A stretch of 60,000 bases of DNA from Tubulanus polymorphus. Taxonomy: Eukaryota; Nemertea; Palaeonemertea; Tubulaniformes; Tubulanidae. Below the pieces are notes generated by a model. It saw nothing but the letters and a program-made list of their open reading frames with translations. It did no database searches and was not told where the DNA came from. Positions 50,104 through 60,000 of the stretch are shown piece after piece. Where the stretch lies: positions 9,230,850-9,290,849 of the forward strand of contig NC_134029.1 of the NCBI RefSeq assembly GCF_964204645.1. The letters are read 5' to 3'. Every line of letters begins with the position of its first letter. Position 1 is the first letter of the stretch. The position numbers and the translations under genes were made by a program.

Positions 50104-52762
50104 ATGTTTCAATGCGCCATATGTCAGATGGCTTGTGAAAAAATAGAAGTTTACATTCAACACCTTGGTCTTCATTCTTTTACCAACAATTTACAGTATC
50201 CATGTTGCGTACCCAATTGTGAACGTGTCTTCAAAAGCGTTTCAACACTTAGGAGTCACATATCCCGTGATCACTGTAGTTATCAGGAAAAAGCCAAAGG
50301 TGCCATGTTATGTGCTAATAGTGGAATAGATTTGCAGTGTTCATTACCATTTTGTGAGAAAAAAGGTTGTGAAAATATTGTTGAGCTTATTTCTCATTTG
50401 AAAAGTCACATTTCTGGTGATAGTTCGGAACGTTTTCTGGCTGTGGAGCAAAATATAGAAAGAAATCATCATTTTCATTACATATATCTCGTGTGCATCG
50501 AAATTGGAACATACATGCAGTAAATGATCTTGATCATAGTGTATATAGCAGTTCTCAAAATGATGAAAGTGATGGCCTTGACAGAGGTGGCCAGGAAACT
50601 TTTTTAGCACAGGACCTTCCCTCTGGAGATCATTGTTTCCCTGTACTAGATGAGAAGGTTTTCATTGAAGCGTATGCATTGTTCTACCTAAAGCCAAACA
50701 CTAAGCATCATGTGCCCAACTCAGTAATTCAAGTCATTGTTGACAGTCTCAGTAATCTTCACATTATTGGGCAAGATGAGTTGAAGGCAGTAATGTTGGA
50801 AAAACTTCATCATATAATTCCTGAACACCTTAAAAATGAAGTAGATGACATAATAATTTCAACCTGTGAAAGTGACCTATTTCATTTGGTACATTCTAAA
50901 CAGAATGGTGTATTGAATAGTATACATAAATGAAAAGAATTTTATGCAAAAACTTTTTACATGTAAAACCAGTATCATTGTATCTGGGGAAGAATGGGAA
51001 AAACATTGATTGTCATTGCCACTATGTACCTTTGAAGAAAACTATTGAAATCTTATATTCTGACCAAGCTGTAAGACAGCAGTATGAAATTCCTAGCACT
51101 CATGCGGAGGAGATTTTGACTGATTTCACTGATGGCTATATTTTTAGAACAAATTTGTGTTTTCAGAATAATAATGTTCCCATTATTCTATTTCAAGATG
51201 CATTTGAAATTGTCAATCCGTTGGGATCAGCAAAGTCTAAGCATAAATTGCTGGGGGTCTATATGACATTAAGTTCAATATTATCACAATTTCGGTCTAA
51301 GATAGACAATATTCAGCTAGTTATGCTTTGAAAAGAGGATGATGTGAAGTTCTTTTCTCAGGACATTGTTTTCAGACAGTTAGTAGATGATTTAAAGGAC
51401 CTTGAAATCCATGGCGTTGAACTTATTTTGAGCAGCCTGTAAAAATGTCTTTGTTTGCGGTCACAGGGGACAACCTTGGGAGCCATTCTTTAGAGGGCTT
51501 CGTTGAAAATTTTTCTTCAACTGCTCACTGGTGTTGGTTTTGTCTTATCACCAATGCTGAATTTCGCAATGATTCTTTAAAAGTTGGGGAATGGCGGTCA
51601 AAATGTAAATATGATTCAGCTTTGCAGTTTCTGAATGAACATTATGGGGTTAGAATTCACAAAGGTGTGAAGTCCAATTCTATCTTCAATGAGCTCAAGG
51701 ATTTCCATGTCACTTCAGGTTTGCCCCCATGTTTGGGCCATGATCTGTTTGAAGGAATAGTTCGAGTTGATCTCATTTTGTTTCTTAAATATTTCATTGA
51801 AGAAAGAAAATGGTTCAGTCTTAAGTATTTGAATACTAGAATTAGAATAATTTCTCTTTGTCCGCCTGATAGTAATCATAGACCCCCTGAAGTTAATCTG
51901 AAATCAGTTAAAGTTGCTGGTCATGCAGTACAAAATTGGTGCTTTTTGCGTATATTACCTCGTTCATTCAAAAATCACTGATGTAACAGATGACGTTTGG
52001 AGGTTGGTCGTTATTTTACGTGAAATTGTCAGTATTGTTTGTGCACCTAGAATTGTTCTTGGTTAGACATCTCTGTTACAGGTATTGGTGGAATATGTTA
52101 GCCTTCGCTCCAAAAAATTCCCGTTAGAGCCACTTAAGCCGAAACACCACTACCTACTGCATTATCCTGAGCTTATCAGAGGTTTTGGACCACTTATACG
52201 CCTCTGGACAATGCGTTATGAGGCTAAACACAAATTTTTTAAGTGTGCCATACGTCATTCCCCAAATTTTAAGAATGTGACCAAAAGCCTATCTGAAAAA
52301 CATCAGAACTTGCAGGCATATCTTCTGGCCGGGAAGTTGTTTGACTCAATGTTGAGCATTGATAAGTTTATAGTGTATAACAGAGTCTTGTATTCTAAGG
52401 AAGTGGTATCTGCTGTGGAAATTTGTGAAATTCACAGTGGTTTTTGCACTGAGGTTGAATTCAAAAACATTATGTACAAGACTTCCCAATTTATTCATCT
52501 TCATAATGATATTGATGACGGAAGGATTATGGGCTGCATAATGTTTATTTTCTCAGATGGTAAAAATATACACTTTTTGGTGGAAAAGCATGATGGTTAC
52601 TACAATCCTGACCTCGGTGTTTTGCAATTAGGTGATGCATCTGGAAAAAGATATTCGTGTAATGATTTTGATGATGGAATTTTAGACGAATTTCCAATAG
52701 GCGTGTATTGTCATATTAATAGAATGTTGGTTGATAAGCATGCAGTTGTGCAAAGGCATTGA
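50104..52762 (+). pseudogene. Broken C2H2 zinc-finger plus DDE-transposase-like gene
   Basis: Five consecutive frames on the same strand read as one protein. The N-terminal part has FQCAICQMACEKIEVYIQHLGLH and CCVPNCERVFKSVSTLRSHISRDH (C2H2 fingers; here cited in separate pieces). The middle has GDNLGSHSLEGF with an FCLI.. cysteine pair and LGHDLFEGIV. The late part has PKHHYLLHYPELI, then LWTMRYEAKHKFFK. Asp of GDNLG, Asp of HDLFEG and Glu of RYEAKH could be a DDE triad, reminiscent of CACTA/CMC-type transposases. That assignment is tentative. Frame breaks fall near 50485, 50925, 51420 and 51975, with a premature TGA at 51329-51331. An acceptor TTTTTCAG ends at about 50073, before the first frame. 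Either a decayed gene or an assembly with indel errors. Confidence 0.7.
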
Positions 52763-53175
52763 TAATTTTCATTAAGCTCCATACATCGTAACATCGTAAC
52801 GTAGTTTTTTTGTAAATTAGAAATAACAGTTTGTGTATTGATGTTAGACTACAAATTTGTATGAATTTGATTGTTTCCCCAGATTCCCTGAACCGATCTA
52901 TGTTTTCATTTGTGTTGCGTTAATTCATCTGCTACAGACATTGCGAATAATGTATGAGTACCCATATCCTTTTGCAGTGAAATGGGTTTTAGAGTGTGGG
53001 ATGTGGAAAGGAAACTAAAAAGTTTATAAGTAGTGTTGAATCACTCGACCAACTGAAAAACCAAGGTATTGTGACATTGTTTTGGTTGATTTTCATTGTA
53101 TCATGACCTTAACCCATCAATTAAAAGCTTTGAGTGTCTCTCTTTTTGAAATGCATTGTATCTTCTACATTATAG
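52763..53175. other. Gap between the broken transposase-like gene and the SAMD3-like gene
   Basis: No clear exon. A 5' exon of the next gene may hide here or further upstream, because exon 53176 needs a phase-1 partner. Confidence 0.4.
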
Positions 53176-56100
53176 TGCAGCTCAAGTTTAAGTTACCACC
53201 TTATACCGGTAATATCCGAATCGTACTTGAAACTGATGGTACTGAAATAGAGGATGATGAAAGTCTAATGGAGTCGACTCTGATGTTTTTGTGTCAACAA
53301 GAAGAATGGAATCGAGAATTTTGCCCTTCTACATCAGGTAGATATCCTAAAAAGGCACCCTTTTGAGGCATCCTATTAAGCATGAACTATTTTTAGCTGA
53401 TTTGGCGGGCTATTGCAATCTGAGGATGCTATGTATTTTTCTCCCACTGAGGCTTAAATATTGTGGTATTATAGAAGCAATTATGAAATTGAAATCCATA
53501 TAGGCTATATTTTGCAACCACAATCTATCGTAAAGTTGTTACCCATGACTGACATTTTCTATCATTGTGGTGATTTTCAAGGACATAGTTGAAATCGTCA
53601 GATTGATAAGCACTGCAATACCACTTTGCAAGTGCACATGGCTTCCCTAGACCCAGTTATATGTATAATGATCAGATGTTCAATTCATTTTTAAATAAGG
53701 CAGTCCCTGAGACTGTTTGGACCAGCAGGCCTACTTCTTACCAGCCGATTCGATGGGCAAAGGCCTACCGAATAAATTTAGATAGACTAAGTACACCTCT
53801 AAGAAAAGCGCTTGATAATCATACTAGACCGGATCCAGCACACCGCCGTGAATTAGTTCGGGTAATTTCGGACGACATTCTAACCATGCTGGTTGGTGCT
53901 CCGTCCAGAGAACTCATTCGAACCGTTTCTTTGAACGTCGTTGACCAGTTTCCTGACTCATTACAGGACAAAGATATTGCGGGACACATTGTCGCGACGG
54001 GGTATTATAGTCTAGACCAGAAAGAAACTTTCCATGATGGGTTTCTGTGTAATTGTTTCTGTTTCATTCACCGAACTCGCTGTCAAAAAGGCGATTCTCG
54101 ATATAAATAGTAATGGGTTTTCCCCGCGGGATACACGCTTTGGGAAAGGCACCTGAATCGATGCTACGAGTTCGAATCCCAATATTTAGACGTAATTTAT
54201 TATTCTTTGAAATAAATTCTTAGAATTTCTATTTATGATAGGATGTGCAGGTTTTGATTTGGTAATGATGTTAATAAAAGTTAACCTCTTAAGGTATTGT
54301 TTTCTATCTATTATTTGTGACGGATTAGTTTCGATGCTCCTCACAACCCGCCCCACCACGTGTCACTTATTCACGGACACGCGGATTGTATCATTTGTAA
54401 TAGGCCTACCACATGAAAGAGTCCATGGCCTACCGTAGAATAGTAGGGCCTACCGATCACACTATGTGCGATGAAAGTAGTGTTTGAATAAAACAAATTT
54501 TTAATGAAATAAACATAATTTATCATAATTAATCAATAGATCAGGTGCCGCCTAAATAATTGTTTGTTTCGTGAAATTTGTACAAAACTTTGCGACTTCG
54601 TCATGTCTTGTGACCCTGATAATACTAGAAGAATCATCGGTAAGCTTATAAAACGGCAAGGTCAACGTAGTAACAACAACTTCGGGGATTGAAAAAAAAA
54701 CTCGAAAGAATTATTTCTTATACTGATAAGTTATACTGATGGGGAGTAGCGACCGTCATTGGCACCGGTTATTTATCCATTCACTATCAAATGTGACGAG
54801 CCCAATAAATGATTGCGCATAGATTCGGCCTCTCAGCATTTAGCACAGCAGTTCCAAGAAGTGTTAAGACCGATCAGCGCGCGCGCTATCTAAAACCGGT
54901 GCTAGTACGATCAATATCTACAGGTATATACGTGTTCAGTATTACACAGCGAGTACCAGTATGTTGATCGAGCGTCGTCGTAGCAACGCGCTATACAGCG
55001 GCTTGAACTAGCGAGTAACGTTAATTATCTTTTAACCAAATTAGAGCACTTATAACCATCGGAATCAAATATAAACCAAGCTGCACCGACTACATCAAGT
55101 AGAGAATACCTGTGTGAAATTACAGAATTGTCGGTCCACACAAACAGCTTAAATCGTGTCATAAAGAAACATCCACAGACGGACAGACAGACAGACAGAC
55201 ATGACGACGATGCCATAGATGGGTTCGTCTGACGACGAAACCCATCAAAAATCAGGTCGAGAATCGCGTAAATAATGAATTCCGAAAGCGTCGTTCGTCC
55301 ATCTTTCCCAACAACAAAAGACAATCGACTGATGAATCTGATAAAGATAATCAGAAGAAAAGACTGAAAGATAGCTATGGCTGTGTCAATTGGAACCCTG
55401 CCCTTCCTGATATCTCCAGGGAGGAAGTTGTTGATTGGTTAAAAGATGAATATCGGAAAAGTAGTCCAGATATGTCATCCGTTCGGCCAAAAATGGATTT
55501 AATATATCCATTCATATGCTCAGATATCAACTCGGGAATGAATACGTTAACTCTAGTCGATGAATATCCCTTCTTGCAAAATGGTTTAATTCTGTTAAAT
55601 CATTTTGAAAAGTTAACGGGTATTTCATTGATTTGTCTCGATGAAGGATTACGTGGCCAGAATAAGGGCCATAGAATATATCAATATATGGTTTCTTGTA
55701 AAAGTGATTGTACTAAAACTGTTTTAAAAGATATCGATTTAGCATGCAAGAAGGATAATTCTATGGATCCACAAGTGGCTGGAACATTTCTTCTTCTGCT
55801 TGCATATTTCAAGGAACCTGAAGACTGTTTCGTCAGATTCTATGGGGTAAGAAGTCATCATTATTCATTTTTGGCTGTAACTAATTTTCTCCATTAGAAG
55901 GCCAGAAAATAACATTTTTATTCAGTAACACATATTTCTACTTTGATAGATCGAAGGAAGTGCATCCGATATTGCAAAGTATGATGAGAAACCTGAAACC
56001 CCATTTATAGCTGTTTTTGGTAAGTTTTCCTTTATAGGCCTACTATAGAGTATGCATTATAATATTACCAGGTTTTTGAAAAATCGATTTACACTTATCT

Positions 56101-57245
56101 ACCGGTGAAGTTACCTATTATTTTATCTGCGTGTAGTGATTTACGATTAACATTTCTTAACCCTGTAGGTTACATATGATCCACCTATGCTTCACTGAAT
56201 TTGGGGGTCCATTTGACACATATTAGTATCTCTAATATCCTGCTAATAATGCTGATTCATATGAGAACCTGTAGTTCTTCTAATCTTGCTAATCACAGAT
56301 GGCAGCACCTTCAAAGTACATAGTCTAATGAAATTTAACTCGAAATTCCATAATCAGTCTGCTTTCTCTCAAATTCCCTCCTAATTCTTAGTTACTATTA
56401 TTACATACCGCTGATGCATCAATCATCAAAGTAGTTCTGCAGAGTCTGAGCTCAAACGTTTCAATGTAATTGTTTTGGGCATTCCTATGTGATGTAAGGT
56501 TTCCATTTTTATTTTAACAACACTTGAACTGGTACTGTTATGTATGGGGCTAAAGCTATTTTGTTGGGTTTATTAATAGGCATTAATACGCGTAGATAGA
56601 GTGTAAAATTCATATAACAGAGTGTTTTACTTGTATTATAATTTCATTACACCCAGTAATATTTTTCAGGTGACTCAATTTTTGACGCTGAGTCTTATGT
56701 GATATGTCTCGATGGGAGAGCCTTCTGCAATGTGAATACTTTCAGTGGAGCTGTAGGCATTTTGTTTTCTGTTTTTTATGTTTTTAACATAGCATATCCA
56801 GAAAAGTTACCAGCTACCATGGAATTTATTCAGCGGTGAGTAAAAATGTTAATATAATCCTGAAGGGGCGACATTCTATTTTACACAGCACGTGCTTTTC
56901 TCCTCAGTGAGAGTTATGTAAAATTTGTCTAAAACTTGATTGGTGAAATGGAATAGATCCACTGATTAGACATATATTGTCGAGTTTCTCGGCGTGCAAT
57001 TTTCTCGAAACTTGGAAATTTGTAATGGGCTACGACCATGGATAACAGTAATTGAAAATAAAATTACTCGCTCATTCAAAATAACCACCATCACTGTTAA
57101 CAAACCTGGGTGGCATAACTAGTGTTCCATTTTCTAGTTATTTGCAACACTTCCAGCTCCCCTGAGACTTAACATTTTGTAACTACAATATATTTCAATT
57201 TATTGCAGGATACTGGTTGGAATCAACCCACAGAAGGGGTACTAG
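53176..57245 (+). CDS. SAMD3-like family protein with N-terminal CIDE-N-like segment, multi-exon, 5' incomplete
   Basis: Exons 53176-53337, 53704 to about 54048, 55256-55846, 55950-56019, 56670-56835 and 57209-57245 (stop TAG 57243-57245). All junctions are GT-AG and in phase except the one after the second exon. The first exon carries IRIVLETDGTEIEDDESL..LMFL, like the second half of a CIDE-N domain. Exon 2 has RRELVRVISDDILTML and DQFPDSLQD. Exon 3 has YGCVNWNPALPD, DINSGMNTL and LNHFEKLTGISL. Exon 5 has YVICLD, then FSVFYVFNIAYPEKLPATME. These match the C-terminal region of the SAMD3-like proteins, which are multi-copy in fish and invertebrates. Function is unknown. The start exon is not found, and the exon 2/3 junction may hide another exon. 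Confidence 0.75.
53395..53660 (+). mobile_element. Internally deleted copy 3 of the GCCCACTTGGGA element
   Basis: It starts with GGCGGGCTATTGCAATC (copy 1: GCGGGCTATTGTGTTC). It contains one core unit (AACCACAATCTATCGTAAAG, TGTGGTGATTTTCAAGGACA) and ends like copy 1 (GGCTTCCCTAGACCCAGTTA). It sits wholly within the 366-bp first visible intron of the SAMD3-like gene. Confidence 0.7.
54120..55255. other. Intron of the SAMD3-like gene with a tRNA-like B-box and a (GACA)n run
   Basis: GAGTTCGAATCCC near 54168-54180 resembles a tRNA B-box without a cloverleaf. GACAGACAGACAGACA lies at about 55185-55200. An exon completing the phase of exon 2 could lie here, but I could not identify one. Confidence 0.45.
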
Positions 57246-58067
57246 AGTAGGGGAAAGAAAGCCAAAAATATTAATCCGAGGGTTTTGACCCTACAGAAAC
57301 TTCTTCAAGATTTTGAATTAGACTGGGTCTGTTAGGTCATAATTTAGAATTTCTCATGATACAAAAGGACATTCTGACCAATGAAGGGCTGCAGTTATCA
57401 ACATTTGTTCTCCCCATAAAAACACAGTGTGTTTATAAGTAATAGATATTAAAAAATTCAACTTCTATTACTTTTTTATTGTTTTATTTTTTTCAGTTTT
57501 GAGTGTGTTGGTTTAGTTCTACACATGTATTAAGTTTTAAAGATTTTGTTGATGTTATAATGGCTTAAAGAGGATTTAAGTGATTTAGTAAAAGCCAGTG
57601 GTTTTCACTTTGGGGTCATTCATTCATTACGTACGCATTAGGGGAGGGGGAGGGGTCAGTGCAATTGCGTACTGTAATGCTTAATGTATATGAAAAAATT
57701 GCCGATTTTGCGTTCAGAGGGGTAGGGGGGGGGGGGGGTTGAAAAATTTTATGCGTATGTTATAAATGAATGATTCCTTAGTTTATGGTGTTAAGGCTGT
57801 GTTCCATACTTAATATGATTTCTTAAAACATAGAGTGAAATCTTTTTAAAGAAATGATTTACTGTGTACAAAATTAGAAGGGCTCAAATTTTGTTTCATG
57901 TGACAAGTCAGTTGTATATTTTGGCAATATCCACTCGACTATCTGCTAAGCATATATCATGCGGAAATAGTATTAAGAATTCATTTTTGTGCTCTTGTTA
58001 CTGTAAGTTTCATGCTATGAACATTTGAAGTGATATACTTGTATCAATAGAAACAAATAAACGTTTT
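57246..58067. other. Intergenic with a G-tract
   Basis: No coding similarity. A run of about fifteen G occurs at 57723-57738, after a GGGGAGGGGGAGGGG stretch at about 57640, so G-quadruplex formation is possible. Confidence 0.5.
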
Positions 58068-58303
58068 TATACTGTAAATCTAAATCAAAGTTACTGTTAT
58101 TTTATGGAGGAATCTACTGGCAGCTCATTTGACCAAGCATTTTACTGTCATTTTACCCAACTTTAGTAAAATAACATTTATTCTGTAATATCTCCCAAGT
58201 TCCCGTATTTTTACACCGTGAATGTTATCTTACATAGATAATTATGGTCAAATGTACTGCCAGTAACTTTTTAGGTAAATCAACAAACTTTTTTTTACAG
58301 TGT
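58068..58303. mobile_element. MITE-like element with TACTGTAAA / TTTACAGTG ends
   Basis: The left part (GTTACTG..TACTGGCAGCTCATTTGACC) and the right part read backwards (GTTACTGGCAGTACATTTGACC) are inverted copies. The right end TTTTTTTTACAGTG matches the start of the element at 48708. Confidence 0.6.
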
Positions 58304-58483
58304 AGAAAATGAGGTTTTTAGTAATATACTCAACTGCATCCAATGTCTGGTACTTATGGTTTCGTCTGCATTTATACACCATTCAGAAGAATGCCTATGT
58401 AATTTCAGATACTTGTATAGATTTTTGCTCTAATTTTAATTCTATTTTAGCCATATTATACTATCTTTTTTTATCATATTAAA

Positions 58484-58663
58484 GGCGGCTAGTCATTTTG
58501 TTAGCATGGATAAGAAAGTCATGGCATATTTAAAAGACCTGGTAGCAGAAGTGAATTCTGTGCTGGATATACGAAGGCAGCTGCGTTTGTTCATTTTGAA
58601 CATCATAATATCATATAATTGCAGGTCGACAGCCATTGCTTTAGTGATCGTCGGTATTTTCCT
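58484..58663 (+). other. Coding-like open frame after an acceptor-like AG; unrecognised
   Basis: After ATTAAAG the frame reads AASHFVSMDKKVMAYLKDLV, then AEVNSVLDIRRQLRLF and on to a stop. It looks helical and amphipathic, but no family is recognised and no partner exon is found. Confidence 0.2.
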
Positions 58664-59131
58664 GTAAAAGGGCTTTTACAAAGTTTATTTCATTACATTC
58701 TATTACCAATATTTTGAGGGTTTTACTAATGTATAATGATATTCAGATAATGCGTTGCAAAAAAAATTAAATTTTGCATGTTATTCAATGTTTTTGTCAG
58801 CAACCGCCGAAATATTCGTTGAACCTATAGCTGTCAAGATGATGGATCTGTGTAATTACCATGTTTTGAAAGGGCACCTTTTAGAGTGTAGTTCATAAGA
58901 AAATTAAGTATCCTATAATGCTGAAATGGTAAAGACATGTTCTCTGTTTTCTCTATATTCTTTTGCCTATGGATCTAGTTTCATAAATGGCGACGCAGCC
59001 CACAGTTTTATTAGCTTTGATATGTACCATGACTTGAACGAACACCATGGCGGTACCTAGGTGATGACGTCACAGAGGGAAATCAGAATCACTTCCAGAT
59101 TTATCTGCTCTGCGAAACGTGTATTTTACGC

Positions 59132-59212
59132 ATGCCTCGTCATTGTGTTGCTATCAACTGTGATCAAGAAAATGATCGATCATACAAATGGCCGAAAAAG
59201 GGCTTTGCATAG
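59132..59212 (+). pseudogene. THAP zinc-finger N-terminal stub
   Basis: The frame MPRHCVAINCDQEND..KWPKKGFA ends in TAG after 26 codons. M-P-x-x-C-x4-C with 'AINC' is the typical start of THAP domains, found in cellular THAP proteins and in P-element and other transposases. The rest of the C2CH domain is not in the following sequence, so it is a fragment or a first exon whose continuation is lost. Confidence 0.6.
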
Positions 59213-59502
59213 GCACGGGGCATAATAATATTTATGCCGAGACAACTGGGCCGTCAGCAAGCGTCCTCATTGCCAGCTGGTGCTGCTGCCTGTAAACGTG
59301 TCTCCGATGGGCTACGCTGCTCTGCCAATTACAGATAACTTCCATGTTATTTTTTCTGTTACAGATTCCACAACAATAGGCCTGCTTTGAGAATCTATCT
59401 TCTATTATCCGTCGTAATCCGACCGTAACTTATAAAACACGCATTCCGAATTCATATGTATATCTATATACCTGTACGTATTTCTATATAGGCCTATTTG
59501 AC

Positions 59503-59935
59503 AATGTCCTATAAAACGTCGTCTGTGGTAATCGTGGGCGATAGCGTAGCAAAACGGGCCTAGCCTCCTTCCTGGCTTTATCAGAAGGGTGGAAGATCTC
59601 TTGGGAAACCAACGCTCCTAGGCATTGGCGGGGGTACTGTCGGCAAGATTAACTCGCAGCGGGTTGTCGACAGAGTGAAGAGGCTGCATCCTTCAATGAT
59701 TATCTCGCAAATCAGGGATAACGATATCCACTACCTCTCAGTGAAGCCTGCTAAAGCGGGAATAGCAATCTTTGGGATGGCAAAAACTCTCCTCGAGAAA
59801 ACTAATGCGTCGGTTTGCATTTGCCAGGGCTGCATTTTTCAAAGCGGTGATAAGCCATATCCGGGTGATAAATATTTCTATCACTGGGATAGTCCATTTT
59901 TCAAACCTGTGATAACTTTATCACCGGGATAAATT
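59503..59935 (+). pseudogene. SGNH/GDSL-hydrolase-like remnant of retroelement type
   Basis: 59503 onward reads MSYKTSSVVIVGDSVAKRA and then a stop. After a frame change comes LLGIGGGTVGKINSQRVVDR, then KRLHPSMIISQIRDNDIHYL. GDS (block I Ser) followed by a GG..V stretch and an 'I.DNDI' block is the pattern of SGNH hydrolases encoded in some LINEs and other retroelements. Frame breaks show it is decayed. Confidence 0.6.
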
Positions 59936-59955
59936 CAGCTATCCCAGTGATTAAG
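59853..59955. repeat. Cluster of inverted TATCAC(C/T)GGGATA words
   Basis: GGTGATAA, ATCACTGGGATAG (59880-59892), TTATCACCGGGATAA and CTATCCCAGTGAT (59940-59952) alternate in orientation and can form hairpins. They overlap the end of the SGNH-like remnant. Confidence 0.6.
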
Positions 59956-60000
59956 TTAACACACCTCCAACGTGGTGAGAGCAACACTATCACCAGAATG

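Noticed and set aside
50344-50610. Minus-strand frame in the transposase-like gene
   Set aside because: Shadow of the plus-strand coding sequence.

Overview
This is a eukaryotic, clearly metazoan window. Genes are split into short exons with GT-AG introns. The introns and gaps are AT-rich and full of DNA-transposon remnants, MITE-like elements and microsatellites. The protein families (CREB3-type bZIP, C15orf61, IQGAP, a SAMD3-like family with a CIDE-N-like segment) and the repeat landscape suggest a marine invertebrate. I cannot fix the phylum from sequence alone.

Layout. (1) 106-8595 (+): a complete seven-exon CREB3/CREB3L-type membrane-tethered transcription factor, 501 codons. A 598-bp pogo/Tigger-like element (8785-9382) lies just downstream. 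(2) 11436-12388 (+): a two-exon orthologue of the conserved uncharacterised protein C15orf61. (3) 45337-15450 (-): one IQGAP gene assembled from 39 coding exons. All junctions keep phase and the product is about 1632 aa. It has the CH domain, the coiled-coil repeat region, a degenerate WW, IQ motifs, the GAP-related domain and the RasGAP C-terminal domain. (4) 50104-52762 (+): a broken C2H2 plus DDE-transposase-like gene. (5) 53176-57245 (+): a multi-exon gene of the SAMD3-like family with an N-terminal CIDE-N-like segment. Its 5' end and one internal junction are unresolved. (6) 59132-59935: a THAP-domain stub and an SGNH-hydrolase (retroelement-type) remnant.

Mobile and repeat content is heavy. 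A family with GCCCACTTGGGA terminal inverted repeats occurs three times (607-2374; 25858-28793 reversed, with a mariner-like element nested inside; 53395-53660 internally deleted). Its core is an array of 280-bp dimers. IQGAP introns carry a TTAA-flanked element, a TA-flanked CCGTATTTTCC element, a LINE reverse-transcriptase fragment, a tRNA-derived SINE and a 2.1-kb foldback with arms of about 530 bp.

The three well-supported genes are independent housekeeping or signalling genes: ER/Golgi stress-type transcription control, an unknown small protein, and a cytoskeletal scaffold. No operon-like logic is expected. The most unusual part is 50-57 kb, where a decayed zinc-finger/transposase gene lies directly upstream of the SAMD3-like gene on the same strand.
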